Shown here piece after piece: positions 11,801 to 20,300 of a stretch of 64,000 nucleotides of DNA. The translations under genes were made by a program, and so were the position numbers. A model generated the notes under the pieces. The model ran no database searches. It was not told the DNA's origin and was given only the letters and a program-made list of their open reading frames with translations. The stretch comes from Tenrec ecaudatus (taxonomy: Eukaryota > Chordata > Mammalia > Afrosoricida > Tenrecidae), in the NCBI RefSeq assembly GCF_050624435.1, contig NC_134547.1:29436419-29500418 (forward strand), written 5' to 3'. The first letter of the stretch is position 1; the number at the start of each line of letters is the position of its first letter.

Positions 11801-13538
11801 AGTCACAATTGATTTGATGGCAGTGGATTTGGTTTGGGGACTCCAATGGATAAAACCTCAGCTAGCAACCCTAAAAGGCAGTGGTTGGAACCCTCTGGTC
11901 ACTTTTGTCTACAGGAGCGAGAAGCCTGGAAATCTACTCCTGCAAAGCTTTCCAGCCTAGGAAACCCACTAAGGCCGCCTCACCCAACAAACAAACAAAC
12001 AACACTCACACACACACACACACAACAAAACTCACTGCCATCAAGTTGATTGCAACTCAGTGACCCCATAGGCCTGGGTAGTAAGGCTCATCTGGGTTTC
12101 TGAGACGGTAAGCCCTCTCTTTATGGGAGTAGAAACGCGCATCTTTCTCCCTTGGAGTGGCTGGTAGTTTCAAACTACTGGCCTTGTGGATCACAGCCCA
12201 ACACGTAACCACTATACCACCAGGCCTTCACCCACTGGGGCAGTTCTACTCCATGCTATGGAGTCATGAAGTAAGAATAAGGACCACACAACACCACCAG
12301 CCCTGCACGTTGCTGTGGGAGTTAAACTAGCTAGTAAACAAAGTACATGTGAAAGCACCTACATCACCATCCTACAGAGAAGGTTCTGGTTTGGGTCACA
12401 CCTGTGTGGGGGTGCGGAGGGGGCCCTTGTGGGGAGAGAGGGTCAAGAAACTGAATGTTGCACCGACTGCCATGTATTTTGGACGAAGGAAGTTCAGAAG
12501 GCGCCTTTAGAAACAAAGGCACAGCTGACAGGAGCTGGTTGTTTCACTGCTATTAGGAGGGGTCGGTCCATGGAAATGGGCTTCCTGCTTGGTTCAAGGG
12601 CAGGGAAGAGGCAGACCTCTGAACTGAGACCGTCGCTCATGGCAGACGACCAGGCCGTGTTTCATTTGGCTAGACATCGAGTCACGGTGAGTCGGAACCG
12701 ACTCAACTGCATCTAAACAACATGACCCTGGGGTCGTTAGCCTCGCTGGGATCAGCCTGTCCAGAGACGACCAGTGGGCTTTTCGCCCCTTGCTAGATCC
12801 CTACTCTCGAATTCTGGTTGTCCTCCTCCCCCTGCCGGAGGGACACCCTACCTGGCTGCTCACCACCTCGGCCATGTCCAGGCAGACGGGCGGCGGCTCT
12901 CGCAGGCAGCACAGGTAGAAGGCGGTGTCGAAGCGCCGGCCGCCGGGCCGGAAGAAGGGCGTCAGCCAGGTGCTCCAGTCGTGCAGCGCCCAGATGTCGG
13001 GCGTGCAGTCCAGGTGCGCGCACAGGCTCAGGAAGTGGCGCGGGTCGCTGCGGACGCGGGCGCGCCAGGCGGCCACGCCGGGCGGCGGCTCCAGGGCCCG
13101 GCCGGGCTCGGGCAGGGGCCCTCCGGGGCCGGGCGCCGGCAGGGAGCCGCGGGGCCGCAGCAGCAGCACGCCGGCCTCCTCGAAGGCCTCGCGGATGGCG
13201 CAGATGCGGAAGGCCACGTCATCCGGCAGCGCGCCGGCGGGGGCGGCGGGCAGCACCGGGAAGGCGGCGCGCCGCGGCGCGGGGGGGCCCAGGCTGAAGC
13301 GCGGCGGCCCGTGGTGCGGCGCGAAGAGGCGCAGCCAGTCGGCCGAGGCGTCGGCCGCCTCCAGCACGCCGCCCGGGAAGACGTGCGCGCCGGGCAAGAA
13401 GGCGCTCCGGCGATCGGAGCGGCGCAGCAGCAGCAGCCGGAAGCCCTCGGCGGGGCCCGGGCGCGCCCAGCCCGCCACCAGCACGGTGGAGGCCGCCCGC
13501 CGCCAGGTGCTCGGGCTCGGTCGCAGGGGCCCGCTCAT
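4669..13538 (-). CDS. NUDT19: NUDT19, mitochondrial/peroxisomal coenzyme A diphosphatase (whole gene, three coding exons)
   Basis: Nudix hydrolase that cleaves CoA and acyl-CoA to 3',5'-ADP and phosphopantetheine. Joined exons 13538-12852, 6182-5975 and 4874-4669 give 1101 bases, 366 residues and a stop (human is about 375). Residues 33-57 hold the CoA-hydrolase signature ending HVFPGGV. The Nudix box is split by a family-specific insertion: the GG pair is at 56-57 and the REAFEEAGV helix at 116-124, so the metal-binding glutamates are present. The protein ends SRM, a peroxisomal PTS1-like tripeptide (human SRL as I recall it). The start is the first ATG of exon 1 and aligns with the human MSS start. 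Introns are GT-AG. The 6.7 kb first intron carries many repeats, including a SPIN element split by an L1. The gene looks intact. Identity rests on near-continuous remembered similarity to human NUDT19. Confidence 0.96.
4953..5144 (-). repeat. AfroSINE in NUDT19 intron 2
   Basis: Reverse copy from 'gccgcgtcgattctgagtca' to 'tgctatgccaccagagctcc', almost full length. Confidence 0.85.
5145..5974. other. NUDT19 intron 2, remaining sequence
   Basis: Unique intronic sequence apart from a polypurine run near 5711-5730 and the GT microsatellite at 5782-5821. No conserved coding frame was found. Confidence 0.5.
5782..5821. repeat. (GT)n microsatellite
   Basis: About 20 GT units with one early interruption (gtgtatgtgtgt). 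A histidine/threonine-rich reverse frame across it is a repeat artefact. Confidence 0.9.
5975..6182 (-). CDS. NUDT19: NUDT19 coding exon 2
   Basis: 208 bp. The acceptor 'tgtcccctcag' precedes TGG at 6182-6180, and the donor is G|GTAAGT at 5975/5974. It encodes WSSPSEATESFLSKEIW to QLLPG, matching human with few substitutions. Phase 0 in, phase 1 out. Confidence 0.96.
6347..6592 (+). repeat. RTE/BovB LINE 3' end
   Basis: Matches the last codons of the RTE reverse transcriptase frame and its tail as seen more fully at 11500-11795: 'cattccctggagaaggacag', 'ggaaggccctccacaagatgg', and the end 'cttgatggcacctaacaata'. 5'-truncated copy in NUDT19 intron 1. Confidence 0.8.
6631..6826 (+). repeat. 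AfroSINE
   Basis: From 'caggagccttgggagtgttg' to 'gtgatagaatctatttggtg'. Its tail is diverged but the central 'agaaagatgaggctttctac' block is intact. Confidence 0.85.
7301..8342 (+). mobile_element. SPIN hAT element interrupted by an L1 insertion
   Basis: The left part 7301-7422 starts CAGTGGTTCTCAACCTG and the right part 8242-8342 ends GGTTGAGAACCACTG. Both sides are flanked by the identical 8-bp duplication ccttaagc (7293-7300 and 8343-8350), proving that the two parts are one insertion. The L1 between them has its own longer duplication, so it arrived later. The SPIN sequence without the L1 is about 208 bp. Confidence 0.93.
7423..8241 (+). mobile_element. 5'-truncated L1 (3' UTR only) nested in SPIN
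   Basis: 819 bp, sense orientation, ending 'aataaaatg' and an A-rich tail. The flanking target duplication is gaaaataattttatg (7408-7422) against gaaaatacttctatg (8242-8256), 15 bp with two differences. It corresponds to the distal 3' UTR of the L1 at 34181-38536. There is no ORF2 sequence in it. Confidence 0.9.
8444..9262 (+). mobile_element. 5'-truncated L1 (3' UTR only)
   Basis: Second copy of the same 3' UTR segment ('gaagcacaccaacctgtgtg', 'gggaataaatgagtcagtca'), ending 'agccctcaataaaagtatta' with an A-rich tail. It lies about 100 bp beyond the SPIN element. The left breakpoint is approximate. Confidence 0.85.
9266..9455 (-). repeat. AfroSINE
   Basis: Reverse copy that abuts the A-rich tail of the L1 before it. 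It runs from 'cttcactgctactgagtcaa' to 'gggccaccagggctcct'. Confidence 0.87.
9456..9829. other. Unique intronic sequence, NUDT19 intron 1
   Basis: No repeat or coding frame was recognised in this stretch. Confidence 0.35.
9830..9985 (-). repeat. AfroSINE, older elephant-type subfamily
   Basis: Carries 'gcagagtagcactgctccat', 'agggttttcccggctttgat' and 'gaatcgtcaatcttttgggt', diagnostic of the older subfamily. The tenrec-type copies elsewhere have 'gtttctgagactgtaa' at this place. Confidence 0.75.
10005..10132 (-). repeat. AfroSINE, tenrec-type, partial
   Basis: Adjoins the older copy at 9830-9985. 'gacaaagtagaactggtcca', 'ggctgcaaatctttactga' and 'ccagttagaagtcgtgg' are recognisable. The head is lost. 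Confidence 0.7.
10133..10764. other. Unique intronic sequence, NUDT19 intron 1
   Basis: Several overlapping short frames occur on both strands here, but none shows a recognisable domain and they compete with each other. Treated as non-coding. Confidence 0.4.
10765..10953 (-). repeat. AfroSINE
   Basis: From 'caaaccaaactcactgccac' to 'ttatgccaccaggctcc'. It directly precedes the RTE fragment. Confidence 0.87.
10990..11795 (+). mobile_element. RTE/BovB LINE, 3' part of reverse transcriptase frame and tail
   Basis: The plus strand encodes, in broken frames, the C-terminal half of an RTE-clade ORF. Recognisable stretches are GPTGHSVINRKDYSAKDFIS-like, SLGSPINAHGSSRQEI, STASYACRSW, IWCWRRILKVPW and LRSWTDTVATAMAQT. 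Adjustments of frame near 11284 and 11440 are needed to read through, so it is inactive. The tail ends 'aagacacctgacaacaacag', the same ending used by AfroSINEs, which are thought to parasitise RTE. 5'-truncated, about 800 bp. Confidence 0.88.
12006..12026. repeat. (CA)n microsatellite
   Basis: A short CA run between an A-rich (caaa)n stretch and the start of the reverse AfroSINE. It is probably the degraded A-rich tail of that SINE. Confidence 0.75.
12028..12227 (-). repeat. AfroSINE
   Basis: Reverse copy, 'aaactcactgccatcaagtt' to 'accactataccaccaggcc', full length, with a CA-rich tail upstream. Confidence 0.88.
12500..12722 (+). repeat. RTE/BovB LINE 3' tail
   Basis: Resembles other RTE tails in the window: 'gacgaccaggccgtgtttca' and the end 'gagtcggaaccgactcaact' before 'aaacaacatg'. 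The left limit is uncertain. Confidence 0.6.
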
Positions 13539-13780
13539 GGGGCCGGCTCGGGCGCCGCGGGCACGGCCTGGCCAGGCCTGAGGACGCAGCTCCGCGCACG
13601 CAGCCGAGCGAGCTCCGAGCCGATGCCCCGCGCGCCGTTGAACCCTGGCCGCTCGACCTTCACCGGGCCGGCCTGTGGGCGGAGTGGGGCGCCTGCGCGC
13701 CGAGACACCCCCGCGCGCGCCAGGTCACTCGCGCGCGACGGGAGCCGCCCAGGACCTGTGAGCGCATAGCGGAATGGGAC
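12830..13780. promoter_or_regulatory. CpG island over NUDT19 exon 1 and promoter
   Basis: Very high GC and many CpG dinucleotides, in contrast to AT-rich flanks. It covers the first coding exon and about 240 bp upstream of the ATG. The long open frames on the plus strand and in other phases here arise from this composition. The transcription start itself cannot be placed; no TATA box is evident close to the ATG. Confidence 0.8.
12852..13538 (-). CDS. NUDT19: NUDT19 coding exon 1
   Basis: 687 bp, 229 codons, from ATG at 13538-13536 to CAG|GTAGGG at 12852/12851. It encodes the CoA-hydrolase signature, both halves of the split Nudix box, and the SLCAHLDCTPDIWALHDWS and FDTAFYLCCLREPPPV blocks. 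It is shorter than human in the N-terminal proline-rich segment and in the insertion within the Nudix box. The open frame continues 16 codons into the intron, which should not be mistaken for the end of the protein. Confidence 0.96.
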
Positions 13781-15193
13781 CCGGAATGCTTACACGCGTG
13801 TGATCCACCGCGGTAAAATGAGGTGCCCACCCGCCTTAGCACACTTAAAGCCGGGGCCGGGGCCTTCTCAAATCAAGGCTGGGGCGCCGGAGTGTCAAAA
13901 GCAGGTGTTGAATTATAAATGTCTCACAAAGGTGTTAGGTAGCTAGCATCTGGGATGGGAAAGTCCATTTACGCATGCCCAGGAGAGCCAGCATAGGAAA
14001 GCTGGATTTTCCCGCCGGTGGGCTCGGATGGGCGTTACACCTGGAGCAGCCCACCTGGGCCAGGTGATTGCAATTCATCCAATGGGATCGACCTGGGGTC
14101 GTTCACCACGCCTCCCCCCCCCACCCCTTGAAAATGCAGGGACCAGAAGGGGGAGGGGTGGTCTGGCAGTCTTCGTGGAAGGAGAGAGATCCTTGGGTGA
14201 CCTGGGGCAGTCTCTGCAAGGCCGCATGGTCAGAGGAATCCTATGGGTGCCGCTTAAAACCTGAAACTTAACTTTAACTCTCATTAAATTCACTTGGATC
14301 ACGAGCCCAGCTTCGGCGTGAATTCTTTCTCGCGTGGAGCCAAGGACTGAGGTTGGAATCTAGCCTGGAGAGAGAGACCTAACAGGCACCCCTGACAGAG
14401 GGGTGGTTTCATCCTAAGCCTTAAAGTTAATCCAAATATCATCTTCAGCACCCCACATTCGCTTTTGATCGCCAAGCTGCCGAAGTGAAAACCATGGAGG
14501 CAAGAAAGAATAGAATCTCCGGATGAATCTCCTTGGTAATCCCAAAAGCAGGCTATTTAGGGAAAAGATAGCTGGGCATCGTACACATGGAAAGGATGGG
14601 GACATAAACAAAGAACAGGTGAAGGAGGAATGTACACAAATGATAGGAACATAGGAGAGAGCTACCTACCTTCTTGGTCATCCCCAATTGTGGCCTGATA
14701 GATGGGAAAAAAGACCCCTCCTGACTGTCTTTATCATAAAGTATTTGATAATGTTTTCTCAGAAATTACTGTTTAAATTGATCTCATCTGTTGCAAGAGT
14801 CACCCACACTAGAAACAGAACAAATCTTGTATGGCTTTCCAGGTGGGGTCAGACGTAGCTTTGATGTCCTGTCAGTCTGTTTCCCGTGTCTTTTTTTCCT
14901 CTGCTGCATATGCCAAGAAAACTTAAACATTGCCCCCCCACACCCTCCCACGATTATAATCTTATGATTTACCCATAGGACACACTGCACACAGCCTCTT
15001 GAGTTGTTAGGGCAGCTGAGGATCCTCTTCAGGCAGCTTAGGTCATCTGATCAGTTCCATTTTACAAGAGAATGTTTAATCCTCGTCTGGATAGTTTCTT
15101 TTTAGTGGCTGGAACACTGGACTCGTTAGTGGCCTCCAAGCACAGAATTAACATCTTTTGTTAGGCGCCTGTTCAAATCTGAGTCCTCTCTTT
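13781..15193. other. Intergenic sequence upstream of NUDT19
   Basis: Mostly unique sequence. There is a C-rich stretch near 14110-14128. No convincing frame, RNA gene or repeat was recognised. Confidence 0.4.
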
Positions 15194-15365
15194 AACAAGC
15201 GGCCCCTGGGTGATGGATGTAATGGTTTGCCCTGGACTACTAAATTGAAGGTTGACTATTCAGATCCACCCACAAGTACCTCGAGAAAAAGGCCTGGCGA
15301 TCTGCTTCCATAAAGATCACGCTGGAGTAGTTAAACTGTGTACCACTTGTACACAGAATCAACTG
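15194..15365 (+). repeat. AfroSINE, older diverged copy
   Basis: 'ggcccctgggtgatggatgt', 'cagatccacccacaagtacc' and 'aaggcctggcgatctgcttc' match the older elephant-type AfroSINE subfamily. Confidence 0.6.
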
Positions 15366-15474
15366 ACTATTGTTTGTTTGTTTTAAGTTTATTTAAATCA
15401 GTTCTATGACTGCAATTTTAAGTGATCCATTAGCCTGTCAGTTTCGTAGAGGTGACTGAACAAACAATCCTCTT

Positions 15475-16785
15475 AACTCACTACCTTTGAGTTAATTCTG
15501 ACTCACAATGAGCGTGTGGATAGAGTAGAACTGTGCTTATAGGTGTCTGAGGCTGTCACTTTTTAAATTTATTTTTTAATCGTTTTATTAGGGCCTCATA
15601 CAACTCATCACAATCCATACATACATTAATTGTGTAAAGCACATTTGTACATTCATTGCCCTCATCGTCAAAACATTTGCTCTCCACCCAAGACCCTGAC
15701 ATCAGCTCATTTTTTCTAATCCCAACCCCTCCCTCTCCCTCATGTACCCTTGATAATTTAAAAATTATTTTGTCATATCTTGCACTGTGACATCTCCCTT
15801 CACCCACTTTTCTGTTGTCCATCTACCAAGGAGGAGGCTATACATAGATCCTTGTAATCAGTTCCCCCTTTCCAACCTCCACCCTCTGAGTATCACCACG
15901 CACAAACACAACTGGTCCTGAAGGGATCATCCTCCCTGGATTCCCTGTGTTTCCAGTTCCTATCTGTACCAGTGTACATCCTCTGGTCTAGCCAGATTTG
16001 TAAGGTAGAATTGGGATCACGATAGTGGGGCAGGGGGAGCATTTAGGAACTAGAGGAAAGTTGTATGTTTCATTGTTGCTACACTGCACCCTGACTGGCT
16101 CGTCTCCTCCCTGAGACCTTTCTGTAAGGGGATGTCAGTGGCCTACAAATAGGCTTTGGGTCTCCACTCCACACTCCTCCTCCCCTCATTCATAATTATA
16201 TGATTCTTTGTTCTGATGATCCCTGATCCCTTTGACACCTCATGATCGCACAGGCTGGTGTGCTTCTTCCATATGGGCCTTGCTGCCTCTGAGCTAGATG
16301 GCCGCTTGTTTACCCTCAAGCCTTTAAGACCCCAGATGCTATATCTTTTGATAGCCAGGCACCATCAGGTCTCTTCGCCACATTTGCCAATGCACCCATT
16401 TGTCTTCAGTGATCATATCATGGAGGTGAGTATACAATGATATGATTTTTGGTTCTTTGATGCCTGATACCTGATCTCTTAAACACCTTGTGATCACAAA
16501 GGCTGGTGTGCTTCTTCCATGTGGGATTAGTTGCTTCTCAGCTAGATGGCCTTTTGTTTACCTTCAAGCCTTTAAGACCCCAGACGCTATATCTTTTGAT
16601 AGCCAGGTACCATCAGCTTTATTCACCACATTTGCTTATTCACTCGCTTTGTCTTCAGTGAATGTGTCGGGAAGGTGAGCATCATAGAATGTGGCTGTCA
16701 CTCTTAATGGGAGCAGAAAGCCTTGAACTACTAACCTCAAGGTTAGTAGCCCAACATGTAACCCATTCTCGTCACCAGGACATCA
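15475..16785 (-). repeat. AfroSINE split by an L1 insertion
   Basis: The SINE tail half is 15475-15560 ('taactcactacctttgagtt' to 'gaggctgtcact') and the head half is about 16693-16785 ('ggctgtcactcttaatggga' to 'cgtcaccagga'). The repeated ggctgtcact at 15551-15560 and 16693-16702 is the L1 target duplication and belongs once to the SINE. Confidence 0.85.
15561..16692 (-). mobile_element. 5'-truncated L1 (3' UTR) with a tandemly duplicated segment
   Basis: Reverse orientation: the plus strand begins with T-rich 'tttttaatcgttttattagg', the complement of an AATAAA-type end. At the other end a unit of about 240 bp occurs twice in tandem, about 16199-16437 and 16438-16680, each with 'ggctggtgtgcttcttccat', 'agatggcc', 'tcaagcctttaagaccccag' and 'atatcttttgatagccagg'. 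The L1 copies at 34181 and 58655 have the unit once. Confidence 0.87.
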
Positions 16786-17519
16786 CAAGGGTGAAAATAC
16801 CAAAGGTGGAGATCACTGAAAATCTCTTAGTGGTTGGTCATTATAGTGGATCAAAGAATTAAATTACTTAGTCACTAGAAGAAAACAAGCAAATTCTTCT
16901 ATAATCTGACTCTCTATAAGCAATAAAGAAAAAGATGATCAGTTTGAGAAGAGCGTTCATAGTGATTTATTCCAGGTAATGTAGCCAGCAAAGCCTATCC
17001 ACAGGTTTTTAGAGTGCCCTGCCCTATTCTGCAGGTCCATGGTGTTAGCTTCCCTGGGACTGAGAACAAATATGTCTAGCCGACTCCCTGTTAGCACTAG
17101 GCCATCACCCTGTGCCACTCATGGGTGGGTCAGGTTATAAGTTTCTTACTTCATAGTTTAAGACACTGGCTTCGTTCTTACATTCCAGAAATCCTCCTTT
17201 GCAGTTTTTACAATGCATTCCTTTAAAAAACTTTTATTGCCAGAATATTGTATATCCCCAAAGAAATAAAAGAACAGCTTCCCAAACATGTCATCTTTCA
17301 GTGTAAGACTATTTAGCTCTGTAAGCATAAACTCATTTCTGTCCCACCTTATTTACTTTATCAAGTTTTTCTGTTCAGAGGAAAAGGGGAGAGTGGGGGA
17401 GTTCAGCTTGGTGATGTCCCAGCAGCTGCGGGAGCACTGGCTCGCTGCCTGCAGGAAAGCACGCTTGGCAGGGGACGGGACACTGTCCACTCCTGAATGA
17501 TCAGTCGCATCCTGCATAT
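16786..17519. other. Unique intergenic sequence
   Basis: No gene or named repeat was recognised. A 199-codon reverse frame at 17353-17952 crosses this and the old L1 remnant and has no recognisable domain. Confidence 0.4.
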
Positions 17520-17960
17520 CCCAAGGGTCAACACATAAAAAACATTCCGCAAAATGGTCACAAGTTCGCTCTTTCAAAATGTATGGATCCCATTTATGAA
17601 AACTACAGATAATTGAATCTACAGAGACAGTAACTAGATGAATGGTTCCCTGGGGGATGGCCGGAGAGGTTCGGGGTCGGGGTGGTGGTGCTAATAAGGG
17701 TGAGCACAAAAATGAAGACGATGTTCTAACATTGTGATGATCATATAACTGTTCTTGGTGTGACTGAACTGTTGAGTTGTGTGATTTGTGGATTATATGC
17801 CAATAAAACTTAAAACCAAACAAAACAACCCTACAGACAAAAACCAGATCAGTGGTTATCAGAGCACGAGGGTGGGAGTCCTGGGTTGGCCACAAGAGGG
17901 CACAATGGAACTTTGAGGAGTGATGAAAACTGGCATACATTTGCCCATACACAAGAATCG
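17520..17960 (+). repeat. Ancient L1 (L1M-type) 3' end fragments
   Basis: 'gaatggttccctgggggatgg', 'gtgtgactgaactgttgag' and 'gattatatgccaataaaac' follow the layout of old mammalian L1 3' UTRs. A second, similar piece follows from 17835 ('agatcagtggttatcagagc'). Old, and unlike the young L1 family of this window. Confidence 0.6.
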
Positions 17961-18028
17961 CACCAGGAAGGGTGAGTTTTATCGTATTTTAATTATATCG
18001 AAGCTCGCCCTGTGGCCCCGTTGTTGAT

Positions 18029-18063
18029 CTGTGTCTTGCTTCAACAGTGTTTGAACGGAACAG
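18029..18063 (+). promoter_or_regulatory. Fossil iron-responsive element (IRE)
   Basis: In the pseudogene's 5' UTR: upper stem TTCAA, loop CAGTGT, upper stem TTGAA (five perfect pairs), an unpaired C of the TGC bulge, and a lower stem CTGT.../...ACAG. Loop and bulge match what iron regulatory proteins bind in ferritin mRNAs. Being in a pseudogene it has no known function, and it matters only if transcribed. Confidence 0.88.
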
Positions 18064-18812
18064 ACCCGGGGACTCCCTGCCTCCAGCCTTCGACCACTCT
18101 CCAGTTTCCTTTCCGGGCATCACCTCGGGGGCCATCTCCTGGGCCATCCCCTCTTATTGGGACCAACTAACATTTTCATTTTGTGTGTGGTGACCTCTGA
18201 ACCTACCAGTCATGAGGTCTCAGATCCATCAGAATTATTCCGCCGTCTGCAGGCCTCTGGGCTGCTTTTTCAAAGGCGACAATGTGGCCTTGGAGGGCGC
18301 GGGCCACTTCTTACCACGAGCTGGCGAAGGAGCAGCGCGACGGGTGAGCATCTCTGGAAGCTGCAGCACCACCGCGGCTGCAGCGCCCTCTTCCTGGGTG
18401 TGCAGAAGCCGCCCAAGCTGAGCGGGGGCAGAACCTGGGCGCCATGGAGGCTGCGCTGGCCCTGGAGCCGACCCTCCACCAGGCCCTGCTGGACCTGCAT
18501 GCCTGGGGTCTGTTCACACAGCCACCCCTATCTGACTTCCTGGAGAACCACTTCCTGGACGAGGAGGTGCAAGTGCTCAAGAAGATGGGCGACCCCTGAC
18601 CCACCTCCGCAGGCTGCCCAGGCCCCAGGCCGGCGGGGCGAGGATCTCTCCTGAGAGGCTCACCCTCCAATGAGACCAGGGGCTGCGGAGGGCGCCGAGC
18701 CACCTGCAAGGGGCCCTCTGCCTGAACCTGCCCTGCCAGCCGCAGCGCCACCTCCCTGGAGCTCCTCGGTGAAGCTGGGGACCACATGGAAACAATAAAG
18801 CTCCCTTTTGCC
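18029..18812 (+). pseudogene. Processed ferritin light chain (FTL) pseudogene
   Basis: An intronless copy of FTL mRNA. The 5' UTR (18029-18211) is recognisable along its length, including the iron-responsive element. The start codon is at 18212 and the first codons read MRSQIHQNYS (parent SSQIRQNYS). About 18-20 codons are then missing before a CFFKGDNVALEG stretch (parent FYFDRDDVALEG). Later pieces [22 protein letters not shown] and [20 protein letters not shown] are in different frames, with a stop replacing the parent's HLTNL. The 3' end has AATAAA at 18794-18799. A poly-A tail and target duplications are not recognisable, so it is old. It lies between NUDT19 and RGS9BP and cannot encode ferritin. 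Confidence 0.92.
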
Positions 18813-18873
18813 TCTCTATATATATATCATAATAAATGTGTGTTTTAAATATGCATGGTTCCCAGTTCTAGAT

Positions 18874-19043
18874 CAGCGCTTCTCTAACCTTCCTAATACA
18901 GTTCATGGGGTGACTCCCCAGCCATACATTATTTTCATCACTACTTCATAACTGTAATTTTGCTATTGTTGTGAATCGGCGACCCCTGTGAAAGGACCAA
19001 TTGACCCCCAAAGGTGTCTCGACCCACAGGTTGAGAACCGCTG
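18874..19043 (-). mobile_element. SPIN non-autonomous hAT transposon, short form
   Basis: 170 bp. The left terminus is CAGCGCTTCTCTAACCT and the right ends AGGTTGAGAACCGCTG. The 8-bp duplications are ttctagat (18866-18873) and ttttagat (19044-19051), one difference. The interior 'gtgaaaggaccaattgaccc' reads in reverse relative to the copies at 3777 and 7301. The middle is internally deleted relative to the 288-bp form. Confidence 0.92.
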
Positions 19044-19132
19044 TTTTAGATGAACTTGAATTTCCTTCTGTAACCTAGACCTTTTTTATTATATACCATA
19101 TCTTGTTTTTAAAGATATCTTCGACACAGGGA

Positions 19133-19696
19133 GGAGACGAGCCAGTCAGGGTGCAGTGTAGCAATGATGAAACATACAACTTTCCTCTAGTTCCTAAATG
19201 CTTTCTCTGCACCCCTCAGCCCACCTACTATCATAGTCCCAATCTACCTTACAAATCTGGCTAGACCAGAGAATGGACACTGGTACATATAGGAACTGGA
19301 AGCACAGGGAATCCAGGACAGATGAACCCTTCAGGACCAGTGGTGAGAGTGGCGATACCAGGACAGTGGAGGGAGGGTGGGGTGGAAAGGAGGAACCGAT
19401 TATAAGGATCTACATATAACCCCCTCCCTGGGGGACAGACAATAAATAAAAAGTGGGTGAAGGGAAATGTCGGACAGTGTAAGACATGACAAAATAATAA
19501 TAATTTATAAATTAGCAAGGGTTTGTGAGTAGGGAACAGGGAGAGGGGGCAAAATGAGCTGATATCAAGGGCTAAAGTAGAAATTGTTTTGAGAATCATA
19601 CTGGCAAGAAATGTCCAAATGTGCTTGATGCAATTGATGTATGGATTGTGATGAGAGTTGCACGAGCCCCCAATACAATGATTTAAAAATAAATAA
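19133..19696 (+). mobile_element. 5'-truncated L1 (3' UTR only)
   Basis: 564 bp in sense orientation, ending 'gcccccaatacaatgattta' and an A-rich tail. It is flanked by a perfect 12-bp duplication, aaagatatcttc, at 19121-19132 and 19695-19706 (the tail and duplication share an ambiguous A or two). The perfect duplication suggests a young insertion. Confidence 0.93.
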
Positions 19697-19929
19697 AGAT
19701 ATCTTCAGCTTTTAACCTTCTAGCCTATAAAACTAAAGATACTTATTTTTAACCTAATTAAATGCAATTTTAGATTTTATCTCATATAAATGGCAAAATT
19801 ATTATTAAAAAGTTAAATGTTTTCATATATATTGTTTATCTGGCTTACCCATCCATCCAATTTTTAGGTCTTAAATTGTATAATAACAGTAATAAATAAA
19901 ATAACATTTACTAGCCCTGTGCCAGGAGA

Positions 19930-20118
19930 AAGGAGCCCTGGGGACATAATGCTTACACATAGGGTAGCTAACCCCAAGGTCAACAGTTCAAAGCCACTGA
20001 TCCCTCCACGGGAGAAAGACAGGGCTTTCTACTCCTACAAAGAGTTACAGACTTAGAAAATCACAGAGGAAATTCTACCCTGTCCTATGGGGGTCACTAC
20101 CAGTCAGAGTGGTTTGGA
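19930..20118 (+). repeat. AfroSINE
   Basis: From 'ggagccctggggacataatg' to 'gtcagagtggtttggattgg', full length. Confidence 0.87.
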
Positions 20119-20164
20119 TTGGCACCAGGAGAGAGCATTACTTCAACACCCCTCTGAACTAAGC

Positions 20165-20300
20165 TGTCTTTTTTCTGCCTATTGTACAGAGAAGGAATTG
20201 AGGTCGGTGGGATTAAAGCATTTCCCAGGCGAGTTCTGATTTGAACCCAGGTGTGTCTGATTCCACAGTTCCTGCTCTTAATCTCTATGTATCCTATGTT
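20165..20300 (-). repeat. MIR SINE
   Basis: 'ttgtacagagaaggaattga', 'gatttgaacccaggtgtgtc' and 'tgattccacagttcctgctc' match the antisense of the MIR core and tRNA-like part. Confidence 0.7.

Noticed and set aside
12774-13769. 331-codon plus-strand open frame and several 120-220-codon frames on both strands over the same interval
   Set aside because: They mirror NUDT19 exon 1 in other frames. High GC suppresses stop codons, and only the minus frame at 13538-12852 encodes a recognisable conserved protein with correct splice boundaries.
17353-17952. 199-codon minus-strand frame
   Set aside because: Crosses unique sequence and an ancient L1 remnant; no domain, no splice or promoter support.
18157-18654. 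165-codon plus frame over the ferritin pseudogene
   Set aside because: It is in a different frame from the ferritin start and mixes UTR and frame-shifted coding sequence. The locus is a processed pseudogene.
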